This document shows positions 1 to 5,886 of a stretch of 7,294 nt of DNA, piece by piece. The notes under the pieces are model-generated. The model did not search any database and had not been told where the DNA came from. It saw nothing but the letters and a program-made list of their open reading frames with translations. Numbering within the stretch: position 1 is the stretch's first letter; each line of letters starts with the position of its first letter. The translations under genes were made by a program, and so were the position numbers. Source of the DNA: SIG480 sp045595605 (lineage in GTDB: Bacteria > Bacillota > Clostridia > Oscillospirales > JAAYXM01); contig JAZOAS010000083.1 of the NCBI GenBank assembly GCA_045595605.1, positions 1 through 7,294 of the forward strand. Reading direction: 5' to 3'.

Positions 1-738
1 GTTATCATTTGCGTTCCAAGCGGTATAACAGAGGTTGAAGAGCGTGCCGTTATCGACGCGGGTCGTCAGGCGGGCGCAAGGTCTGTATATCTTATCGAAG
101 AGCCGATTGCCGCTGCAATTGGCGCAGGTATCAAAATTGACGAGCCGGACGGCAATATGGTTATTGACATCGGTGGTGGTACTACCGACATCGCAGTTAT
201 CTCTCTTTCAAACATCGTTGAGTCATCATCAATCAAAATCGCGGGCGACCACTTTGACGAGTACATCGTGAAGTACATACGCCGTAAGCACAATGTTCTT
301 ATCGGTGAGCGTACTGCGGAGGACCTTAAGATAAATATCGGTTGTGTATTTCCGCGTCCTGAGGAAATCTCGATGGAGATCAAGGGCCGTTGCCTTATGA
401 CGGGCCTTCCGAGAATCTTTACGGTTACTTCAAGCGAAATTCTCGAAGCTCTTGAGGAGCCGGCAACACGAATTGTTGAGTCTATCCACAGCGTGCTCGA
501 GCGCACACCGCCTGAGCTTGTCGGTGATATTTCAACAAACGGTATCGTCCTCACGGGTGGCGGAGCTCTTGTATGGGGCTTTGCAGAGCTTATTCAGTCA
601 AAGACGGGAATTGATACCCGCGTTGCAGACGAGGCTGTTTCCTGCGTTGTATATGGAACAGGTAAAGCACTTGATGACCTTTCCTCTATGCAGGACGGTA
701 CACTTAACCTTTCAAGAAGAAGACAGATTTTATCCTAA
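1..738 (+). CDS. mreB: Rod shape-determining protein MreB/Mbl (5' end outside window)
   Basis: This is an actin-like ATPase that forms membrane-associated filaments and guides lateral cell-wall synthesis. Reading begins in frame at base 1 with the typical MreB stretch VIICVPSGITEVEERAVIDA, so roughly the first 100 residues lie upstream; 245 residues are visible. Numbered within the fragment, it shows IEEPIAAAIGAG (32-43), the second phosphate-binding loop VIDIGGGTTD (54-63) and the adenosine motif IVLTGGGAL (182-190). It also has the family's TGLP and GTGKAL segments and ends in a basic tail. No frameshift is seen. Its codons (many GGT, CGT, CTT) look like those of a well expressed gene. A terminator follows 8 nt after the stop and no mreC follows, so it ends its transcript. 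This resembles orphan mreB or mbl copies, and sequence alone does not separate MreB from Mbl here. The family call is certain; the paralogue is not. Confidence 0.95.
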   Translation, partial: VIICVPSGITEVEERAVIDAGRQAGARSVYLIEEPIAAAIGAGIKIDEPDGNMVIDIGGGTTDIAVISLSNIVESSSIKIAGDHFDEYIVKYIRRKHNVLIGERTAEDLKINIGCVFPRPEEISMEIKGRCLMTGLPRIFTVTSSEILEALEEPATRIVESIHSVLERTPPELVGDISTNGIVLTGGGALVWGFAELIQSKTGIDTRVADEAVSCVVYGTGKALDDLSSMQDGTLNLSRRRQILS

Positions 739-746
739 ATACAGAC

Positions 747-779
747 AAAAAGAAGTGGGTAACCCCCACTCCTTTTTTT
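747..779 (+). terminator. Intrinsic terminator of mreB
   Basis: The core stem AGTGGG (754-759) pairs with CCCACT (765-770) around the loop TAACC. After one A-C mismatch (753/771) the stem extends through G752-C772 and an A-run paired with the T-run at 773-779. The run of seven T gives a classic rho-independent terminator. The A-rich left flank means it could also work in the opposite direction, although no minus-strand gene is seen nearby. Confidence 0.88.
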
Positions 780-831
780 GTATCAAATTTGACAAAAATA
801 TCATATTTGCTATTTAACGCCCGAATATCTT

Positions 832-840
832 TGATATAAT
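832..840 (+). promoter_or_regulatory. Extended -10 promoter for the dehydratase-like/dehydrogenase pair
   Basis: TGATATAAT contains a perfect -10 hexamer (835-840) preceded by the TGN extension, typical of a vegetative (sigma-A) promoter that can work with a poor -35. The sequence at -35 distance (813-818, TTTAAC) is a weak match. A second perfect TATAAT lies at 845-850, but it is only 11 bases from the start codon and has no -35. Transcription from the first box would start near 847 and give a leader of about 15 nt containing the ribosome binding site GAGGTGAT (851-858). This is read from sequence only. Confidence 0.6.
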
Positions 841-861
841 ATTCTATAATGAGGTGATTTT

Positions 862-1677
862 ATGAAAGTATTGTCAAATTTGCCGTCACCGGTTCTTGCG
901 GGCGTTGTAAAGGAAAAGACGCCAAAGGCGGCTATTGCCGAAATTACAAACTGTCTGTATGATGGGGCAGGTATGATAGATTTACATATGTCGTGTCTTG
1001 AGAACACCGACACGGAGACTCTCCGAAGTATTTTTTCTGCATCAAAGCTTCCAGTTCTTGCGCTGAATTACAATATCGACTATTATTCTGAAAGCCGAGG
1101 CTATACCGAGGAAGACAGAATTGCGATGTTCCGTCGCGCGGTCGATGCGGGCGCTCATGGAATAGATATGCAGGGTTATACCTTCGACCTTTCATCGAAG
1201 GAAAAATTTCATGGCGAGGATAAATATTCCTTCACAAAGGGGAACCCTCGCGAAATTGTCACAGACGAAGGTATAATCTCAAAGCAGTGTGCTTTTATAG
1301 AAGAGGTTCATTCGAAAGGCGCCGAGGTTCTTCTCTCGTGCCACCCGGGTCTTTCAATGAAGGCTGAGACGGTTGTCGAGCTTGCGCTGTTTCTTGAAAA
1401 GCGCGGGCCTGATATCATAAAGATTGTTACCGTTGCAGAAAGCGAAGATGATTTTGTAGAGAGCATAAAGGCTATGACGCTTTTGAAACGCGAGGTAAAG
1501 ACGAAGGTTTCATACCACGCGAGCGGAAAAGATGGAAGCCTCTCAAGAATAATAAACCCGATTCTCGGCGGTCATATGATTTTCTGTGTTGACAGATACT
1601 CCGAAAGCAGTATTATGGAACAGCTTGACCTCAAAACAGTAAAGAGAATCATTGACGATTTAAAGAAGATAAAATGA
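862..1677 (+). CDS. Divergent type I 3-dehydroquinate dehydratase-like (AroD-fold) protein
   Basis: This 271-residue protein is predicted to be a TIM barrel related to class I 3-dehydroquinate dehydratase, which forms a Schiff base between a lysine and its ketone substrate. The two catalytic landmarks are present: His161 in LLSCHPG and Lys187 in DIIKIVTVAE. They are 26 residues apart, against 27 in E. coli AroD. SLSRI (Arg229) resembles the C-terminal substrate arginine site. The N-terminal glutamate and arginine of the E-W-R motif appear as Asp40-Leu-His42, the FTFR arginine falls on Tyr70, and the DLELF motif reads DMQGY (102-106). About 30 extra residues (107-140) follow. A role in the shikimate pathway is therefore doubtful, and a related lyase or aldolase on another keto compound is equally possible. 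The ATG has a good ribosome binding site (GAGGTGAT, 851-858). It is first in an operon with the dehydrogenase 10 nt downstream. The fold is likely; the substrate is unknown. Confidence 0.75.
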   Translation: MKVLSNLPSPVLAGVVKEKTPKAAIAEITNCLYDGAGMIDLHMSCLENTDTETLRSIFSASKLPVLALNYNIDYYSESRGYTEEDRIAMFRRAVDAGAHGIDMQGYTFDLSSKEKFHGEDKYSFTKGNPREIVTDEGIISKQCAFIEEVHSKGAEVLLSCHPGLSMKAETVVELALFLEKRGPDIIKIVTVAESEDDFVESIKAMTLLKREVKTKVSYHASGKDGSLSRIINPILGGHMIFCVDRYSESSIMEQLDLKTVKRIIDDLKKIK

Positions 1678-1687
1678 GGTGTTTTGA

Positions 1688-2692
1688 ATGTTAAATAAGC
1701 AGGTGTTTTTTACAGGTGTTCACAAGGCTGAATACCTTGAAAACGAAATCGGAAGTCCTACCGGAAATCAGGCTTTGGTAAAAACTGAATACTCTGTTAT
1801 AAGCGGCGGTACTGGGCGTGCCGTTCTTACAGGTGAGAATAATACGGCAAAAGTTTTCCCGACACCCGTAGGATATTGCGGAGTAGGAAGAATAATTGAG
1901 ATTGGCGAGGATGTAAAGAATTTAAATGTCGGAGACCGCGTGCTTGTTTATCACGCAGGCCATTCGCAGTATAATATCTGCCCCGAGAGCGACCTCACAA
2001 AGGTCGAGGATGATTCAATCGATTCTCTTGAAGCGGCGTTTGTCGTTATCGCTTCAATGGGGCTTGGTGGTGTGAGAAAGCTTGAGGTTGAGCTTGGTGA
2101 GTCTGCTATGGTAATGGGCCTCGGCCTTCTTGGAATGTTTTCTGTGCAGTTTCTCAGGGCGTCAGGGGCGTATCCCGTTATAGTTGCCGATCTGAGCGAA
2201 GAGCGACGCGCTCTTGCGCTTGAGCTTGGTGCTGACTTTGCATTTGACCCGAGAGACCCTGACTTTGTCGAAAAGGTAAAGACGGCGACAAACGGTCGCG
2301 GAGTAAATGCTTGCGTCGAGGTTACAGGCGTTGCGACGGCGCTTAATCAGGCGCTTGAATGTGCATCGTGGATGGGTCGCATATCGCTTCTCGGCTGTAC
2401 AAGAGTTTCAGACAGCTCAATTGACTATTATACACAGGTTCACAGACCGGGTATAAAGCTTCTCGGCGCGCACAACTTTGTCCGACCGAAGGTTGAATCA
2501 TACCCACATCATTGGACACACCATGACGATTGCAGAGCGATACTCAATATGATATCCGGAAAGAGAATTCGTGTTAAGCCTGTTGCAACCCGAATTGCGA
2601 AGCCTTGTGAGGCCCCTGAAATTTATAATGAGCTTTGTGATAACAGAGACTTTCCGCTCGGAACGGTCTTTGACTGGAGAGATATTAAATAG
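1688..2692 (+). CDS. Medium-chain dehydrogenase/reductase without zinc ligands
   Basis: This 334-residue cytoplasmic oxidoreductase has the alcohol dehydrogenase (MDR) layout: a GroES-like substrate domain (about 1-125), then a Rossmann domain (about 126-270) with GLGLLG (144-149). Asp168 after strand VIVAD favours NAD(H) over NADP(H). Typical family segments are VGDRVLVY (81-88) and a tail ending GTVFDW. The position that normally carries the catalytic zinc cysteine reads VISGGTGRA (37-45), the GHE motif is replaced by VGYCGVG (61-67), and there is no four-cysteine structural zinc lobe. It therefore resembles the zinc-free MDR subgroup often annotated as zinc-binding alcohol dehydrogenase. 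Its ribosome binding site TGAGGTG (1675-1681) overlaps the upstream stop, so the two genes are probably translated together and act in one pathway. Annotators may call it a sorbitol- or threonine-type dehydrogenase, but nothing visible fixes the substrate. Confidence 0.85.
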   Translation: MLNKQVFFTGVHKAEYLENEIGSPTGNQALVKTEYSVISGGTGRAVLTGENNTAKVFPTPVGYCGVGRIIEIGEDVKNLNVGDRVLVYHAGHSQYNICPESDLTKVEDDSIDSLEAAFVVIASMGLGGVRKLEVELGESAMVMGLGLLGMFSVQFLRASGAYPVIVADLSEERRALALELGADFAFDPRDPDFVEKVKTATNGRGVNACVEVTGVATALNQALECASWMGRISLLGCTRVSDSSIDYYTQVHRPGIKLLGAHNFVRPKVESYPHHWTHHDDCRAILNMISGKRIRVKPVATRIAKPCEAPEIYNELCDNRDFPLGTVFDWRDIK

Positions 2693-2731
2693 AAAAGAAG
2701 CTCTCGAACTTAAAGTTCGAGAGCTTCTTTT
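2693..2731 (+). terminator. Strong intrinsic terminator, perfect 19-nt inverted repeat
   Basis: AAAAGAAGCTCTCGAACTT (2693-2711) is the exact reverse complement of 2713-2731, leaving one central base; in RNA this gives about 18 pairs with a three-base loop. The hairpin starts at the first base after the dehydrogenase stop codon. Its right arm ends in TTCTTTT, and its left arm begins AAAAGAA, so it should terminate in both directions. It separates the two-gene metabolic unit from spoIIIA. Confidence 0.9.
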
Positions 2732-2732
2732 G

Positions 2733-2761
2733 TTCTATCGGAGAAGTCTTACACATATACT
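2733..2761 (+). promoter_or_regulatory. Candidate sigma-E promoter of the spoIIIA operon
   Basis: In Bacillus subtilis spoIIIA is transcribed in the mother cell by sigma-E, whose -10 is close to CATACAAT. Here CATATACT (2754-2761) matches 6 of 8 positions. The heptamer TTCTATC (2733-2739), 14 bases upstream, matches the loose sigma-E -35 pattern at only about 4 of 7. A start near 2768 would leave a leader of about 23 nt holding the ribosome binding site AAAGG (2776-2780). The location just past the terminator and just before spoIIIAA is right, but the match is weak. Confidence 0.35.
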
Positions 2762-2790
2762 TTACCGACAAAGCGAAAGGAAAAAGTAAT

Positions 2791-3687
2791 ATGGAAAAGG
2801 AACTTTCAAAAAAATACGGACAGGCGGTAGGGTATTTGCCGTTTCGGCTTCGTGAGGCGGCGCTTAAGCTTTCTGAGGAGGAGCGGGCGCGCGCCTCTGA
2901 GATTCGCTTGCGGGCGGGACGAGTTATGTCGGTATGCATAGACGATTCCGAGAAAGAAGTCGGAGACTGCCCGATTCGTCATGAGGAGCTTGAAAGCGTG
3001 CTTGAGCTTGCAACCCGCGGGTCTGTTCACTCGGCAGAGGCGAGCATAAGAAAAGGATATGTCACGGTCTCCGGCGGACACAGAATAGGCCTTTGCGGAA
3101 CATATGTAAAAACGGGCGCAATCCGCGACCTGTCCTCGGTCTGCTTGCGCATAGCAAAACCGATTGAGACCGCTGCAGAAGGAGTTCTTCCACGCGTTGT
3201 AAAGGACGGGCGATTTTTAAATACAATAATAATCTCGCCACCGGGCCATGGCAAGACAACAATGCTTCGCGACCTTGTGCGAAGACTCTCGGACAGCGGT
3301 TTCAGAATCTCGCTTGTCGATGAAAGGTGTGAGGTCGCGGCAAAAAGGCGGGGGACACCTCAGTTTGATGTAGGAAGGTGCACCGATGTAATGGACGGTA
3401 TAGAAAAAGCCGAAGGAGCGTCTTTGGTGCTTCGGACGATGTCACCCGATATAATCGCGCTTGATGAGATAACGGCAGAGGAGGACATACAGGCGGTTGA
3501 GACAATACTCAACTGTGGCGTTGGAATCCTTGCGACGGTTCACGGCACTACACCTGATGAGGTGTTTTCAAGGCCCGGATATCAGAAGCTTTGCGAACTT
3601 CATGTATTTGAAAGAGCGGTGCTTCTGCATAAGAAAAGCGGAGAGTTTACATACAGGATAATGAATATCAGAGAGGGTAGCGTATGA
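2791..3687 (+). CDS. spoIIIAA: Stage III sporulation protein AA, secretion-type ATPase
   Basis: SpoIIIAA is the cytoplasmic ATPase of the SpoIIIA-SpoIIQ channel and is related to the PilT/VirB11/GspE secretion ATPases; it is thought to power the channel from the mother cell. The 298 residues are close to the 307 of B. subtilis. The N-terminal half holds the family segments EIRLRAG (37-43), SVHSAE (78-83) and GHRIGLCGTYV (96-106). The P-loop is SPPGHGKT (149-156) followed by TMLRDL. Then come LVDER (175-179), Walker B DIIALDEIT (220-228) with Asp225-Glu226, and ATVHG (248-252) with the conserved histidine. A serine stands at the first glycine of the Walker A consensus, which I believe is common in clostridial members. 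The start ATG has the ribosome binding site AAAGG about 10 nt upstream. The stop overlaps spoIIIAB by 4 bp (ATGA). Confidence 0.97.
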   Translation: MEKELSKKYGQAVGYLPFRLREAALKLSEEERARASEIRLRAGRVMSVCIDDSEKEVGDCPIRHEELESVLELATRGSVHSAEASIRKGYVTVSGGHRIGLCGTYVKTGAIRDLSSVCLRIAKPIETAAEGVLPRVVKDGRFLNTIIISPPGHGKTTMLRDLVRRLSDSGFRISLVDERCEVAAKRRGTPQFDVGRCTDVMDGIEKAEGASLVLRTMSPDIIALDEITAEEDIQAVETILNCGVGILATVHGTTPDEVFSRPGYQKLCELHVFERAVLLHKKSGEFTYRIMNIREGSV

Positions 3688-4199
3688 TAAGGATAATCGG
3701 TGCAATTCTTCTTGTCGGGGGTGCTGCGGTAATAGGTTTTGGCGCATCGTGGGAGCTCTCGGTCCGCGCCCGTGTGCTCGGAAGCTTTCTTTCAGCCCTT
3801 GATCTGATGCGCTCTGAGATTGGTAATCGTCTCACCCCGATTTGTGAGCTTTTGAATAAGCTGTCGGGTGAAAGTCCTCCTCCGCTCAATGCTTTTTTTA
3901 AGGAGTGTGAGGAAGAGAAGCTCAAAAAAACAGATGTTCCGTTTTCTATCATATGGAGAAAAACGCTTATGCACGCCGATTATCTGAAACTTAAACTAAG
4001 CGAAAAAGAAGTTCTTTGCGAGCTCGGAAGTGTGCTTGGAAGGTATGATGCAGAGAAGCAGATAAGTGCAATAGCGCATTTTGGTCGGCGTATTGAGTCG
4101 CTTTATGAATGTGCCGAAAACGACAGGAAAAGCCTTGGCAAGCTCTATGCAAAGCTCGGGCTTATCTGTGGCGTTTCGGTGGTTATAGTATTGATTTGA
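3684..4199 (+). CDS. spoIIIAB: Stage III sporulation protein AB
   Basis: This is a 171-residue membrane component of the channel. SpoIIIAB proteins have a helical soluble domain compared with the GspF platform protein of type II secretion, and they are proposed partners of the SpoIIIAA ATPase. A hydrophobic N-terminal segment (about 3-20) and a C-terminal one (about 157-171) flank a charged helical domain. The family signature ELGSVLGRYDAEKQ (113-126) is present, followed by a helix ending KSLGKLYAKLG (149-159). The protein ends two residues beyond an uninterrupted hydrophobic run, so its C-terminus is in or at the membrane. The ATG overlaps the spoIIIAA stop (ATGA), with GAGAGGG (3671-3677) as ribosome binding site, which points to translational coupling. 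There is a 13-nt gap to spoIIIAC. Confidence 0.95.
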   Translation: MIRIIGAILLVGGAAVIGFGASWELSVRARVLGSFLSALDLMRSEIGNRLTPICELLNKLSGESPPPLNAFFKECEEEKLKKTDVPFSIIWRKTLMHADYLKLKLSEKEVLCELGSVLGRYDAEKQISAIAHFGRRIESLYECAENDRKSLGKLYAKLGLICGVSVVIVLI

Positions 4200-4212
4200 T
4201 GGAGAAGTTGAA

Positions 4213-4407
4213 ATGCAGGTTGATTTGATTTTTAAGGTTGCGGCAATCGGAATATTGGTCTCTGTCTTAAACCAGCTTCTTGTGCGCTCAGGGCGTGAGG
4301 AGCAGGCGATGATGACAACTCTTGCGGGGCTGATTGTAGTTCTTATGATAATCGTCCGTGAGATAAGCAGTCTCTTTGATCTTATAAAATCAACCTTCGG
4401 ATTCTGA
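4213..4407 (+). CDS. spoIIIAC: Stage III sporulation protein AC
   Basis: This 64-residue integral membrane protein has two transmembrane helices (about 5-24 and 33-49). Between them lies the strongly conserved segment LNQLLVRSGREEQA (19-32), and the second helix opens TTLAGLIVVL (35-44). The length and these motifs are diagnostic of SpoIIIAC, a small mother-cell membrane subunit of the SpoIIIA channel; its exact job is not established. GGAGAAG (4201-4207) is a good ribosome binding site five bases before the ATG. The gene lies between spoIIIAB and spoIIIAD, with only 4 nt to the next start. Confidence 0.96.
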   Translation: MQVDLIFKVAAIGILVSVLNQLLVRSGREEQAMMTTLAGLIVVLMIIVREISSLFDLIKSTFGF

Positions 4408-4411
4408 TGCT

Positions 4412-4792
4412 ATGGAAGTTATAATGAAGTTATCTGCCATTGCCGTTTTTGGTGCAATCGCAATAGTTGCACTCCGCAGGACGCTTCCCGAAATGTCAGT
4501 GATTTTGTCGGTGACACTTGTCGCGGCACTTGTATTTTCTGCGGCGGGCGTGATTTTAAAGGTGGTAACCTTTGTTTTTGAGCTTGCTGACTTTGCGGGA
4601 ATAGAAAGAGAGATGACAGAACCGCTTATAAAGACACTCGGAATAAGCATTGTTGTAAAGCTTGCGTCTGAAATGTGTCGGGAGAGCGGGGTCGCGGCGG
4701 CGGCAACTTATATAGAGCTTGTCGGCGGTGGAGTGGCAATTTCTTTTGCGATTCCGCTTGTTTTCGGACTTCTCGGGCAGATTTCACAGTGA
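4412..4792 (+). CDS. spoIIIAD: Stage III sporulation protein AD
   Basis: This is a 126-residue membrane protein of the SpoIIIA complex, similar in length to the roughly 133-residue B. subtilis protein. Predicted membrane segments lie at about 5-21, 27-46 and 104-121. The conserved segment PLIKTLGISIVVKLASEMCRE (71-91) and the following YIELVGG (100-106) mark the family. The ATG at 4412 is chosen because the N-terminus then lines up with known members and it sits 4 nt after the spoIIIAC stop. An in-frame ATG at 4424 has a cleaner ribosome binding site (GGAAG, 4414-4418, five bases upstream) and would remove only four residues, so the start is open. There is an 8-nt gap to spoIIIAE. Confidence 0.94.
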   Translation: MEVIMKLSAIAVFGAIAIVALRRTLPEMSVILSVTLVAALVFSAAGVILKVVTFVFELADFAGIEREMTEPLIKTLGISIVVKLASEMCRESGVAAAATYIELVGGGVAISFAIPLVFGLLGQISQ

Positions 4793-4800
4793 GGAATAGT

Positions 4801-5886
4801 ATGAAAAAGGTATTTTGTCTGTGCTTTGCCGTTGTAATTCTCATACCGCGCGTGTGTGCAGTAGAAGAGCTTTACAATGTGCTGGAGGTATCTGAGGTTA
4901 TATCAGCAGCCCCTGATGCCTCTGATATAGAGTTTGAAGAAAACGCATCCCTCGAAAACGGGCTTCTTACGGTAGCGGGTAAGCTTCTTGAAGGCATAAA
5001 GTCGTTTCTGGCACAGGGGGTGAAATGCGTCGGAATAATCTGCGCGGTGTCATTTCTTGTGAGTACGGTGGAAGCGTTCATGCCACCTGGCGATAACGGA
5101 GCGATGAGAACAACGCTTACCCTTGTAGGTGCAATTTCGGTAACCGCCGCGGCGGCGGGGAGCATAACAAGTGTAATCGGAATGGGAAAGGAATTTATTT
5201 CGGGCGTAGATACTTTTTCAAAAGCGCTCCTTCCGAGCGTTGCCGCGGCAGAGGCGGCGAGCGGGTTTGCGGGGAGCGCGGCGGTGAAAGCGGGAATAGC
5301 GCTTGTGTTTTCGGATATGCTTATCGGGTTTATAAATTCAGTCCTTCTCCCGCTTGTATATATTAATATATTCTCCTCCGCCGCAAATGCCGCAACAAAA
5401 AATCCTATTTTGCAGAAGATATCCGAGTTTTCGGTCAAAACAGTTTCGGTTTCACTAAAAGTATTACTTGGTGCATTCGTGTCCTATATCGGCGTATCGG
5501 GAATTGTCACATCAGGTGCTGACAAGGCGGCTCTCGGCGCCGCCCAGCTTGCGCTGGGTGCTGCGGTTCCCGTCGTCGGAGGAGTTGTGTCGGAGGCGGC
5601 AGAAACGATTATGTCGGGAGCGGCAATGATGAAAAATGCCATAGGCGTTTTCGGTATGCTTTCAATCCTTTCAGCATTTGCAACGCCTTTTGCCGCAATG
5701 CTTGTAAACTATTTCACCTTCAAAGCGGCGTCTCTTGTTTCAAGTCCGGTACTCAGCGGTGGAATATCTGAACTCTCCTCAAAGATAGCGGAGAGCTTCG
5801 GGCTCATAATCGCGATGACCGCATCGGTTGCGACAGTTATAATAATCGCGGTGCTCGCGGCGATGAAGAGTGTGGGGGTGGTCTGA
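4801..5886 (+). CDS. spoIIIAE: Stage III sporulation protein AE
   Basis: SpoIIIAE is the large polytopic membrane subunit of the channel; B. subtilis has 399 residues, here 361. The chosen ATG (4801) has the ribosome binding site GAGGAA (4791-4796) and begins a signal-peptide-like N-terminus: MKK, a hydrophobic core, then a plausible cleavage after VCA (18-20). Upstream in-frame starts such as 4675 would overlap spoIIIAD by more than 100 bases and destroy this signal. After a polar region (21-60) come hydrophobic segments near 73-92, 104-127, 162-193, 216-238, 250-263, 280-305 and 333-356. Family-like motifs are FSDMLIGFINS (170-180) and LLPLVYINIFSS (182-193). An internal ALGAA-QL-ALGAA repeat (244-254) is coded by a small DNA hairpin (5541-5560). 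Its TGA stop directly abuts the GTG start of spoIIIAF. Confidence 0.95.
   Translation: MKKVFCLCFAVVILIPRVCAVEELYNVLEVSEVISAAPDASDIEFEENASLENGLLTVAGKLLEGIKSFLAQGVKCVGIICAVSFLVSTVEAFMPPGDNGAMRTTLTLVGAISVTAAAAGSITSVIGMGKEFISGVDTFSKALLPSVAAAEAASGFAGSAAVKAGIALVFSDMLIGFINSVLLPLVYINIFSSAANAATKNPILQKISEFSVKTVSVSLKVLLGAFVSYIGVSGIVTSGADKAALGAAQLALGAAVPVVGGVVSEAAETIMSGAAMMKNAIGVFGMLSILSAFATPFAAMLVNYFTFKAASLVSSPVLSGGISELSSKIAESFGLIIAMTASVATVIIIAVLAAMKSVGVV

Noticed and set aside
66..554. 162-codon open frame on the minus strand
   Set aside because: It lies entirely across the well conserved MreB/Mbl coding region and is a shadow frame.
789..794. Perfect -35 hexamer TTGACA after the mreB terminator
   Set aside because: The only good -10 boxes lie 40 and 50 bases downstream, far beyond a usable spacer, and at 16-17 bases there is only TATTTA/ATTTAA.
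3235..3258. Serine in place of the first Walker A glycine of SpoIIIAA
   Set aside because: The rest of the P-loop and Walker B is intact and I believe this serine is common in clostridial SpoIIIAA, so it is not evidence of a dead ATPase.
4675..4800. N-terminal extension of spoIIIAE to an upstream in-frame ATG
   Set aside because: It would overlap spoIIIAD by 118 bases and adds an arginine- and glycine-rich stretch before a good ribosome binding site and signal peptide at 4801.
4872..5438. 188-codon open frame on the minus strand
   Set aside because: It is an antisense shadow of spoIIIAE, whose signal peptide, membrane segments and family motifs are clear; the minus-strand product resembles no family I recognise.
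5541..5560. Hairpin CGCCCAGC/GCTGGGTG inside spoIIIAE
   Set aside because: It has no T-run and is explained by the coding of a small ALGAA repeat in an alanine-rich protein; no regulatory role is supported.
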